Translations under genes and position numbers: made by a program | Shown here: piece after piece, positions 1 to 5,006 of the stretch | How positions within the stretch are numbered: position 1 is the first letter of the stretch | How the letters are laid out: each line of letters starts with the position of its first letter | The notes under the pieces: generated by a model | Database searches by the model: none | Seen by the model: only the letters and a program-made list of their open reading frames with translations | Told to the model about the DNA's origin: nothing | Source of the DNA: Streptococcaceae bacterium | GTDB lineage: Bacteria; Bacillota; Bacilli; Lactobacillales; Streptococcaceae | Length of the DNA stretch: 7,796 nt | Reading direction: 5' to 3' | Assembly: GCA_031270215.1 (NCBI GenBank) | Contig: JAISYB010000015.1 | Location: 1-7,796, forward strand

Positions 1-317
1 TACGCTTTGATCACGCATTGCTTGAATTAGAAAAGCAATATTCTATTTTAGGCACGCCTGCAATTGAGCGTTATGTCTTGGAGGATAGGAACCTTTTAGC
101 CTATCAAAAGGGTGATTTACTCTTTGTCTTTAATTTTCATCCAACTTGGGATGTCGATGTTGACATCTGGAGTAATCAAGCGCCGAGCTTTGTATTAGAC
201 ACAGATGACGGACAGTATGGCGGTTTTGGTCCTAGAAATCATTACCATTACAATCCAGACAATCAAACGACCTTCTTTCATTTAGTACCAAGAAGTGCAA
301 TGGTTGTTAAGCTGTAG
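1..317 (+). CDS. glgB: Eukaryotic-like 1,4-alpha-glucan branching enzyme, C-terminal end (5' partial)
   Basis: The open frame enters from the left edge (first whole codon at 3) and stops at TAG 315-317, leaving about 104 residues. The order of motifs matches the C-terminal all-beta domain of GH13 branching enzymes related to the eukaryotic GBE1 type: FDHALLELEKQY near the start, then the alternation LLFVFNFHP, a short VLDTD strand, YGGFG (eukaryotic enzymes have YGGH), and a final LVPRSAMVVKL strand (like IPSRVALI in GBE). These enzymes cut alpha-1,4 glucan chains and rejoin them as alpha-1,6 branches in glycogen synthesis. The catalytic barrel lies outside the window, so activity cannot be judged. 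The apparent TTG start at 18 is internal and is not the real start. Alternative: another GH13 enzyme with an alpha-amylase C-terminal domain. The family call is a recognition by eye, not a search result. Confidence 0.72.
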   Translation, partial: RFDHALLELEKQYSILGTPAIERYVLEDRNLLAYQKGDLLFVFNFHPTWDVDVDIWSNQAPSFVLDTDDGQYGGFGPRNHYHYNPDNQTTFFHLVPRSAMVVKL

Positions 318-335
318 AACACTAAGAAGTATCAA

Positions 336-387
336 AAAAAGCTGACCTTTCTAGATTTTTCTAGTTGGTTGGCTTTTTCTGATTTTT
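336..387. terminator. Bidirectional Rho-independent terminator after the branching enzyme gene
   Basis: A 12-bp stem pairs 336-347 (AAAAAGCTGACC) with 367-378 (GGTTGGCTTTTT), with two G-U type pairs. Inside it a second perfect stem, CTAGA 351-355 with TCTAG 360-364, closes a TTTT loop. Runs of T follow on both strands (374-387 on plus; seven T from 340 down to 334 on minus). It can therefore end transcripts of the plus-strand gene that stops at 317 and also any minus-strand transcript running past cutC. Confidence 0.8.
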
Positions 388-616
388 ATAAAATACTTAA
401 ATGTGTTGGAAATCTGAACTCTAGCGACCAGTTCTTAATTAATCTAATCTGAAAATTCTAGTGGTTGTATCATTTGGTAATAGACACCGTTGATAAATTT
501 GGAACACCGTTTTCTCAGTGCATGGGGGTTCTATTTTTGAAGAAAATCCGAAAACAGGCAGCAGCTTAGAAAAGTCCACACCTATGGTTTCATTCCTCGA
601 CCCTTAAATTTTCTTG
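388..616. other. Gene-poor intergenic stretch between convergent genes
   Basis: No supported gene, RNA or promoter is seen. An 8-base direct repeat ACACCGTT occurs at 483-490 and 504-511. On the minus strand a 54-codon open stretch runs from about 603 to a TAA at 441-439 without an ATG in frame or a ribosome site; it could be a decayed gene or element remnant, but its reading could also be chance. A weak AT-rich inverted repeat (TTGTTA 614-619, TAACAA 625-630) overlaps the cutC stop codon and lacks a T-tract. Confidence 0.5.
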
Positions 617-1258
617 TTATAATTTAACAATCTTTGTACCGTGGACTTGATTTGTACCGGTTGCCTCAACAACTGCTTGATAGTTTTGGTAGGTTACGCC
701 GCCGCCAACTAAAATTTCAATGCGTCCGTCGGCGTAATCAATTAATGCTTTTAGTTGTGAAAGACCTGCTTCAATTGAGTATTCGCTGGTATTGCCATGT
801 GTTAGGATACGAGTGACACCATGCTTAATTAACCAATCGACTGCTTTAAATTGCGCATCTCTTGGTATCAAATCAAATGCCATGTGAAAGACAACCTGAG
901 CCCCACCTGCGGCTAGCAAAAGGGTTTCCATTGCTTCCACATCAATCAAATTTTCAGCCGTTAAACAGCCAAAGACCACGCCATCGCTGTTTAGCTCAAC
1001 GGCTTTTAAAATATCAACTTCCATGATTTTAATCTCTAGGTCGCTGTAAACAAAATTACCGCCACGCGGTCTAATCATTGTCATGACTGTTGCGTCATTG
1101 TCATGCGCATATTTGACAACCTCGTCAATCACACCAAAGCTTGGCGTTGTTCCACCGACAGTTAGGTTATCACAAAGCTCAATCCGCTTTGAACCTGCAG
1201 CTATTGCTCTTGGAATATCTGTAAAATTCTCTGCACAAAATTCTTTAATTACCATCAT
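617..1258 (-). CDS. cutC: CutC family protein (copper homeostasis family)
   Basis: The 213-residue product has the length and motif order of the cytosolic CutC TIM-barrel family: RIELCD (25-30), GGTTPSFGV (35-43), MIRPRGGNFVYS (61-72), DGVVFG (92-97), VFHMAFD (123-129), RILTHG (150-155), ILVGGGV (182-188) and HGTKI (206-210). The Escherichia coli motif HRAFD reads HMAFD here; I believe Met is common in Gram-positive members but cannot check this. CutC was first linked to copper tolerance, but its biochemical role is unsettled. The start has two adjacent ATGs (1258 and 1255); the AGGAG at 1266-1262 is 3 bases from the first and 6 from the second, so the second (212 residues) is the more likely start. 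It lies behind the rpsO terminator with no clear promoter of its own, so expression may rely on read-through. Confidence 0.9.
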   Translation of the reverse strand: MMVIKEFCAENFTDIPRAIAAGSKRIELCDNLTVGGTTPSFGVIDEVVKYAHDNDATVMTMIRPRGGNFVYSDLEIKIMEVDILKAVELNSDGVVFGCLTAENLIDVEAMETLLLAAGGAQVVFHMAFDLIPRDAQFKAVDWLIKHGVTRILTHGNTSEYSIEAGLSQLKALIDYADGRIEILVGGGVTYQNYQAVVEATGTNQVHGTKIVKL

Positions 1259-1261
1259 ACA

Positions 1262-1266
1262 CTCCT
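1262..1266 (-). promoter_or_regulatory. cutC ribosome binding site (favours second ATG)
   Basis: AGGAG on the minus strand lies 3 bases before the ATG at 1258 and 6 before the ATG at 1255. Normal spacing favours the second ATG as the start. Confidence 0.6.
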
Positions 1267-1282
1267 ATGTTTTGTAGTAAAT

Positions 1283-1308
1283 AAAAAGCCGGAAAACTTC
1301 CGGCTTTT
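1283..1308 (-). terminator. Rho-independent terminator of rpsO
   Basis: A perfect 11-bp stem, 1298-1308 with 1284-1294 (core GCCGGAA/TTCCGGC), closes a 3-base loop and is followed on the minus strand by five T (1287-1283, partly in the stem). It begins 22 bases after the rpsO stop codon and ends about 25 bases before cutC. The stem is palindromic and also has T bases on the plus strand, but no plus-strand gene enters it. Confidence 0.88.
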
Positions 1309-1309
1309 G

Positions 1310-1323
1310 CTGTTTTGCAACAG
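1310..1323 (-). other. Small GCAA-loop hairpin just before the rpsO terminator
   Basis: On the minus strand CTGTT, loop GCAA, AACAG forms a perfect 5-bp hairpin with a GNRA-type tetraloop. It sits between the rpsO stop (1331) and the terminator stem (1308), giving two tandem hairpins at the 3' end of the rpsO mRNA. It may protect the mRNA end; this role is inference. Confidence 0.45.
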
Positions 1324-1330
1324 AATCTGC

Positions 1331-1600
1331 TTAACGGCGTAAGCCTAATGCATTGATAAGCTCGCGGTAACGTTGAACATCTTTGTCACGCAAATAAGCG
1401 AGTAAGTTACGACGATGACCAATCTTTTTCATCAAACCACGGTAAGTATGGTGATCTTTTTTATGAACTTTGATGTGTTCGTTTAAGTGATTGATTTCCC
1501 ATGTCAAGACAGCGATTTGTACTTCTGGAGAACCAGTGTCGCCTTCGTGGCGTGCGAATTGAGAGATAATCTCGTTTTTCTTTTCTTTAGAAATTGCCAT
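1331..1600 (-). CDS. rpsO: 30S ribosomal protein S15
   Basis: The 89-residue product is full length for S15 and is clear throughout: MAISKEKKNEII at the start, the conserved RHEGDTGSPEVQ segment (18-29), LTWEINHLNEH (32-42), HKKDHHTYRGL (46-56), KKIGHRRNLLAYL (58-70), and the LGLRR end. S15 binds the central domain of 16S rRNA early in small-subunit assembly. The TWEINHLN wording is typical, as I remember it, of Streptococcaceae rather than Enterococcus. ATG at 1600 is preceded by AGAGGTGG (1615-1608) at 7 bases. It is transcribed alone or with cutC by read-through. The upstream leader of roughly 90 to 155 bases is long for such a short gene and may carry S15 feedback control. Confidence 0.98.
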   Translation of the reverse strand: MAISKEKKNEIISQFARHEGDTGSPEVQIAVLTWEINHLNEHIKVHKKDHHTYRGLMKKIGHRRNLLAYLRDKDVQRYRELINALGLRR

Positions 1601-1756
1601 GTTTTTTCCACCTCTTCTGATTGTGTCAATTACTGAGTAGAGCGTTGGTGTTTCGCCAAACTAAGTAAAAGCGTGTAATGTCTTAAACACTACTTTATTA
1701 CTTTACTATCAATTCAAATTTATTTCAAGGGAAATCTTCATCTTTTGAGCAATTCC
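1601..1756 (-). promoter_or_regulatory. rpsO mRNA leader with possible S15 autoregulatory structure
   Basis: If transcription starts near 1756, the untranslated leader is about 155 bases. Candidate hairpins on the minus strand are GTAGTG pairing with CATTAC (about 1697-1679, one G-U pair) and TTTGG pairing with CCAA(C) around a CGAAACA loop (about 1660-1645). A 7-bp inverted repeat AAGGGAA/TTCCCTT (1759-1753, 1733-1727) is at the far 5' end, partly upstream of the expected start. S15 is known to repress its own mRNA through structured leaders in several bacterial groups, including Geobacillus. I could not match this one to a described leader class. Confidence 0.4.
1700..1728 (-). promoter_or_regulatory. 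Candidate inner rpsO promoter
   Basis: TTGAAA (minus strand, 1728-1723) and TAAAGT (1705-1700) are separated by 17 bases. The -35 has 5 of 6 consensus bases and the -10 has 4 of 6. It would give a leader of about 92 bases. It competes with the outer candidate, which has the better -10. Confidence 0.35.
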
Positions 1757-1761
1757 CTTTT

Positions 1762-1791
1762 ATTATAGCCTAGATTATCTGATAATGACCG
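1762..1791 (-). promoter_or_regulatory. Candidate outer rpsO promoter
   Basis: A perfect -10 TATAAT lies on the minus strand at 1767-1762, about 160 bases before the rpsO ATG. The -35 region (around 1785-1790, GGTCAT) is poor. It sits just downstream of the glnQ terminator, as expected for the start of a new transcription unit. Confidence 0.5.
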
Positions 1792-1815
1792 TTTGAGGAA
1801 AAGATTAGCCATATC

Positions 1816-1853
1816 AAAAAAGGTGGGACAGCGTACTGACACACTGCTCCACC
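1816..1853 (-). terminator. Rho-independent terminator of glnPQ
   Basis: On the minus strand GGTGGAGCAG (1853-1844) pairs with CTGTCCCACC (1831-1822) with one G-U pair and one A-C mismatch around a 12-base loop, then six T (1821-1816). It is about 75 bases after the glnQ stop. The GTGGGACAG wording resembles hairpin repeats I remember scattered through streptococcal and enterococcal genomes, so it may be a member of a repeat family. Confidence 0.78.
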
Positions 1854-1865
1854 GTGAATTGTGAA

Positions 1866-1927
1866 CACTAAAGTATTATATTGCAGCCACTCTTTTGCTC
1901 GACTTTTTAGCGTAGCGGCTTTAGTGG
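1866..1927 (-). repeat. Inverted repeats in the glnQ 3' region, mutually exclusive
   Basis: A perfect 8-bp inverted repeat, CACTAAAG 1866-1873 and CTTTAGTG 1919-1926, spans most of the region right behind the glnQ stop. A second inverted repeat, CCACT 1887-1891 and AGTGG 1923-1927, uses overlapping bases, so the two stems cannot form together. The structure precedes the terminator at 1816-1853. No coding potential is seen. Confidence 0.45.
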
Positions 1928-1928
1928 G

Positions 1929-2669
1929 TTAAACATTTAATACTTTATCTAAAAATTCTTTAGTTCGTGGGTGCTTTGGTGCACCAAAGATTTGCTCAGG
2001 TGTACCGTCCTCTAGGATTTTACCATGGTCGATAAAGAGTACTCGGTCAGCTACCTGCTTGGCAAAGCCCATCTCGTGCGTGACAATAACCATTGTCATA
2101 CCTTGTTCAGCAAGATTCTTCATAACGTTTAAGACGTCCCCTACCATTTCTGGATCAAGAGCTGAGGTTGGTTCATCAAACAGCATGACATCAGGGTTCA
2201 TAGCAAGTGCACGTGCAATGGCAACGCGTTGCTTTTGTCCGCCTGAGAGTTGTTCAGGGCGCATGTCCTTCTTGTCCTCTAAGCCGACTTTACGAAGCAG
2301 CTCGATTGCTTTTTGCTCAGCTTCCTCACGTGTTGATTTACCAAGGTCAACTGGGGCAAGCGTGATGTTTTCTAAAACGGTCAAATGTGGAAAGAGATTA
2401 AACAATTGAAAAACCATACCGATATGTTCACGAATCTTGTTAATATTTGTGTTTTTGTCAGTTAAGTTTGCACCGTCAATGATGATTGTTCCGCTACTTG
2501 GTTCTTCGAGCTGGTTGAGTGTCCGTAGGAAGGTTGATTTTCCTGAACCGGAAGGGCCAAGTATAACAACGACCTCACCTTCAGTGATTGAGACGGAAAT
2601 ACCTTTTAGAACCTCGTTTTTGCCGTATGATTTTTTTAAATCCTCAACTAATATCTTTTCGTTTGCCAT
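1929..2669 (-). CDS. glnQ: Amino-acid ABC transporter ATP-binding protein GlnQ
   Basis: This 246-residue protein is a full-length polar-amino-acid type ABC ATPase. Visible motifs are Walker A GPSGSGKST (38-46), Q-loop Gln88 in VFQLFNLFPH, signature LSGGQKQR (141-148), Walker B VMLFDE (161-166), D-loop SALD (169-172) and H-loop His198. It sits on the cytoplasmic face and drives uptake through the GlnP permease. Its ATG (2669) shares a base with the glnP stop codon in a TAATG overlap, and an excellent AAAGGAGG (2685-2678) lies inside the end of glnP, 8 bases before the start; this implies translational coupling and near-equal production of the two subunits. No key residue is missing. The name follows the glnPQ order and the motifs; the exact substrate is set by GlnP. 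Confidence 0.95.
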   Translation of the reverse strand: MANEKILVEDLKKSYGKNEVLKGISVSITEGEVVVILGPSGSGKSTFLRTLNQLEEPSSGTIIIDGANLTDKNTNINKIREHIGMVFQLFNLFPHLTVLENITLAPVDLGKSTREEAEQKAIELLRKVGLEDKKDMRPEQLSGGQKQRVAIARALAMNPDVMLFDEPTSALDPEMVGDVLNVMKNLAEQGMTMVIVTHEMGFAKQVADRVLFIDHGKILEDGTPEQIFGAPKHPRTKEFLDKVLNV

Positions 2670-4807
2670 TAGCTCACCCTCCTTTCGATGATCTTAGAGA
2701 TTTTTGTCAAGATTGTAATGACAAAAAGATAGATGATTGCAACGATAAAGTAGACTTTAAAGGATTGCAGATTACGTGCGACAATAATCTTGGAGCTTTG
2801 GAGTAGCTCGATTAAGCCGATTGCCGAGATAATCGTTGTATCCTTAAGTGAGATGATAAATTGGTTGACAAATGACGGAATCATAATCTTAAAAGCTTGC
2901 GGTAGAATGATTTGCCGCATTGCCTTACCATATGGCAAGCCTAGACTTCTGGCAGCTTCCATTTGACCGACAGGAACGGCATTAATCCCACCACGCACAA
3001 TCTCGGCGATATAAGCACTGGCATTTAAGGTTAATGCAATCACCCCAGCGGTAAAGTCATTGAGCGGACTTTCATGACCGAGTAAGGATTGTAAGAGATT
3101 AGGGATACCATAAAAGATAAAGAATGCAAGTACCATTAAAGGAATACCACGGATAATATCAACAAAGATTGTGGCAAACCATTTTAATATCTTGGTGTCG
3201 CTGACACTAAACAGCCCAATGATTGTACCAAAGATGAGCGCAAGTCCAAATGAAATCAAGGTCAGTAGCAATGTATAGCCTAGACCGTGAAGCAGCTGCT
3301 GCCAGTTATTTGAGATAATACCTGTGAATGTCGTTTCATCAACGGTATTGTTTTTGTCGGATTGATCTTTACCTAGATAGTTGGTGATGATTTTCTTGTA
3401 TTGACCATTGGCTTTGATGGCTGAGAGTCCATTATTGAACATCTCAATCAGCTCAGGATTACTACCTTTTTTAACAGCAAAGCCGTACTCACCGATTTTC
3501 TCAGGCTTAATTGGCGTCTTAAAGCTCTTGCCTTGAACGATTGCGTATTTAATTACTGGTTCATCGTCCATGATTGCAGCAACAGAGCCAGAATTTAAGG
3601 ATTCGTACATTGTATCTGCGGCATCAAAGATTTTAAGCTTATATCCGTATTTTTTTTGTACTTTCTTTAGGAAATCAAAGGATGCCGTCCCGTTTTTAAC
3701 ACCGACCCGCTTACCTTTTAAATCTGCATAGCTTTTGATATCTTTGTTGCTTTCTTTGACAGCAAGCGTTGCATTAGCGGTAAAGTACGGTTCAGAAAAG
3801 TCAAATGATTTCTTGCGTTCATCAGTAATGCTCATGCCCGCCATCATAGCATCTGCTTGGCTTGCTTGAACTTGGTCAATCGCTGCTTGAAAGCCTATAA
3901 AGCTTGTTTCCAATTTAAAGCCTTGCTGCTTCGAGATGGCATTTAGTAAATCAACGTCAATGCCGACATATTGATGATTTTTATTTTGAAATTCAAAAGG
4001 TGCAAAAGTTAAGTCGGAAGCAATCTTGTAGCTGGCTTTTTTAGCGATTGCTTTTTTGCTAGAGCCGATATATTTTTCAATAATCTCGTCGTATTCTCCA
4101 CTAGCTTTTAATGCTTTAAGTCCGGCATTAAATGCTTGTAATAGCTTTATATTATGTCCTTTTTTGACCGCAAATCCGTAGTCGCCAGTTTTAACCCTAG
4201 GAAGAATTGCTTTGAGTGCTTGACCTTGATTAATTGCGTAGTTAATAACCGGCTCATCATCCATTGCGCCTTGAATGGCATTGATTTTTAAAGCTTCATA
4301 CATTAAGTCGCCAGTATCAAAGGTTTTGATTTGGTAGCCGTATTTGTCTTGATTATTTTTTAGCCATTGCTGAGAGATTGTCCCGTTTTTAACGCCGATT
4401 GTTTTACCTTTTAAATCTGTATAAGATTTAATCTCTTGATTGTTTTCTTTGGTAGCAATCGTGATATTTGCACTATAGTATGGATCGGAGAAGTCAAATG
4501 ATTTTTGGCGTTCATCGGTGATACTCATACCGGCAATGACACCGTCAGCTTGTCCGGAGGATAATTTATCTACCGCCGCTTGAAAGCCGGGATTACTTAC
4601 CTCAATCGTGATATTTTGTGACTTGGCAATCGCTTGGATTAAATCCATATCAATTCCGGTATATGTTTTATCCTTGTCTTGAAACTCAAAGGGTGCATAG
4701 GTAGAATCAGATGCAATCTTATAAACCTTTTCTTCGGCATGGCTGATGCGTGCTAGAGAGAAAAAGGAGATGAAGAGCATAAAGCTTATCAAAAAGTGTT
4801 TTTTCAC
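2669..4807 (-). CDS. glnP: Amino-acid ABC transporter, two substrate-binding domains fused to permease (GlnP)
   Basis: The 712-residue protein has the GlnP layout known from Lactococcus. A signal peptide (1-24, ending SHA|EE, no lipobox Cys) is followed by binding domain 1 (about 28-250), binding domain 2 (about 259-480), a short linker, and a permease domain (about 497-712) with several membrane segments, for example near 511-532 and 683-702. The EAA loop GQMEAARSLGLP (614-625) contacts GlnQ. Aligned by hand without gaps, the binding domains match at about 128 of 220 positions. Both keep ASDxTxAPFEF, the ITDER arginine that holds the amino-acid carboxylate (Arg100, Arg331) and MDDEP. In Lactococcus GlnP the two domains bind asparagine/glutamine and glutamine/glutamate; the same split here is inference. 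The start is GTG at 4807, with GGAGG (4820-4816) 8 bases upstream. Confidence 0.95.
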   Translation of the reverse strand: MKKHFLISFMLFISFFSLARISHAEEKVYKIASDSTYAPFEFQDKDKTYTGIDMDLIQAIAKSQNITIEVSNPGFQAAVDKLSSGQADGVIAGMSITDERQKSFDFSDPYYSANITIATKENNQEIKSYTDLKGKTIGVKNGTISQQWLKNNQDKYGYQIKTFDTGDLMYEALKINAIQGAMDDEPVINYAINQGQALKAILPRVKTGDYGFAVKKGHNIKLLQAFNAGLKALKASGEYDEIIEKYIGSSKKAIAKKASYKIASDLTFAPFEFQNKNHQYVGIDVDLLNAISKQQGFKLETSFIGFQAAIDQVQASQADAMMAGMSITDERKKSFDFSEPYFTANATLAVKESNKDIKSYADLKGKRVGVKNGTASFDFLKKVQKKYGYKLKIFDAADTMYESLNSGSVAAIMDDEPVIKYAIVQGKSFKTPIKPEKIGEYGFAVKKGSNPELIEMFNNGLSAIKANGQYKKIITNYLGKDQSDKNNTVDETTFTGIISNNWQQLLHGLGYTLLLTLISFGLALIFGTIIGLFSVSDTKILKWFATIFVDIIRGIPLMVLAFFIFYGIPNLLQSLLGHESPLNDFTAGVIALTLNASAYIAEIVRGGINAVPVGQMEAARSLGLPYGKAMRQIILPQAFKIMIPSFVNQFIISLKDTTIISAIGLIELLQSSKIIVARNLQSFKVYFIVAIIYLFVITILTKISKIIERRVS
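2678..2685 (-). promoter_or_regulatory. glnQ ribosome binding site inside glnP
   Basis: AAAGGAGG, an almost full anti-16S match, lies in the last codons of glnP, 8 bases before the overlapping TAATG stop/start. Confidence 0.85.
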
Positions 4808-4815
4808 AGTTAAAA

Positions 4816-4820
4816 CCTCC
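4816..4820 (-). promoter_or_regulatory. glnP ribosome binding site (supports GTG start)
   Basis: GGAGG lies 8 bases before the GTG at 4807. No ATG in the signal peptide region is as well placed, and the GTG gives a normal MKKH-type signal peptide. Confidence 0.8.
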
Positions 4821-4841
4821 CAATATTTATATATAAACTTT

Positions 4842-4870
4842 ATGATACCGTGCTTTTTTAGAAATTACAA
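4842..4870 (-). promoter_or_regulatory. Candidate glnP promoter (proximal)
   Basis: On the minus strand TTGTAA (4870-4865) and TATCAT (4847-4842) are separated by exactly 17 bases; they match the consensus at 4 and 5 of 6 positions. Expected start near 4835 leaves a leader of about 28 bases before GTG 4807. The GlnR box is centred about 70 bases upstream of this start. Confidence 0.6.
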
Positions 4871-4897
4871 TCTTTTGAGCTAAAAAAGAGGTTTGTA

Positions 4898-4914
4898 TGT
4901 TATATTTTATGACA
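4898..4914 (-). promoter_or_regulatory. GlnR operator (GlnR box) upstream of glnPQ
   Basis: TGTTATATTTTATGACA fits the GlnR consensus TGTNA-N7-TNACA at every defined position. GlnR is the MerR-type repressor of nitrogen genes in Firmicutes, and glnPQ is a known GlnR target in Lactococcus and Streptococcus. The nearest nitrogen-related genes are glnPQ, on the minus strand, so repression under ample glutamine/ammonium is the natural reading. The palindrome has no direction and lies in a divergent region, so an effect on uvrB is not excluded. Confidence 0.78.
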
Positions 4915-4934
4915 TTAATTGACTGCTGTAGCAA
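4906..4934 (-). promoter_or_regulatory. Candidate distal glnP promoter overlapping the GlnR box
   Basis: On the minus strand TTGCTA (4934-4929), a 17-base spacer and CATAAA (4911-4906) form a weak promoter (4 of 6 at each element). Its -10 lies inside the GlnR box, which would give direct repression. The transcript leader would be about 90 bases and could form a TCTTTT/AAAAGA hairpin around 4871-4889. Weak evidence. Confidence 0.3.
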
Positions 4935-4959
4935 CAAAGTATCTGATAAGATTGTTCTG

Positions 4960-4984
4960 TGCTAAAATAAAGCTAAGGTATAAT
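4960..4984 (+). promoter_or_regulatory. Candidate uvrB promoter elements
   Basis: Two -10 like sites are seen: an extended -10 TGCTAAAAT (4960-4968), giving a leader of about 32 bases, and a perfect TATAAT (4979-4984), giving a leader of only about 16 bases. Neither has a convincing -35. No CGAAC-N4-GTTCG LexA box is present between 4808 and 5006. Confidence 0.45.
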
Positions 4985-4994
4985 TTAAAGATGA

Positions 4995-5002
4995 GAGATG
5001 AT
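4995..5002 (+). promoter_or_regulatory. uvrB ribosome binding site, atypical
   Basis: GAGATGAT resembles the GAGGTGAT part of the anti-16S complement with one mismatch and lies 4 bases before ATG 5007. It lacks the AGGAG core seen at the other genes here, so initiation may be weaker. Confidence 0.5.
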
Positions 5003-5006
5003 ATAG

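Noticed and set aside
618..623. TATAAT on the plus strand as a promoter
   Set aside because: There is no -35 at the right distance and no plus-strand gene downstream; it lies over the cutC stop codon.
614..630. Hairpin at the cutC stop as a terminator
   Set aside because: The stem is six AT-rich pairs with no T-tract on the minus strand; the hairpin at 336-387 is a better end for any cutC transcript.
634..1277. Plus-strand open frames across cutC
   Set aside because: They lie opposite an intact CutC with all family motifs, and show no family features or proper start signals.
2059..2691. Plus-strand open frames antisense to glnQ
   Set aside because: Their translations are low-complexity shadows of a clear ABC ATPase on the other strand and lack ribosome sites.
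4808..5006. Riboswitch or T-box between glnP and uvrB
   Set aside because: The glnP leader from the best promoter is only about 28 bases and no T-box or riboswitch core is visible; the region is explained by promoters and the GlnR box.
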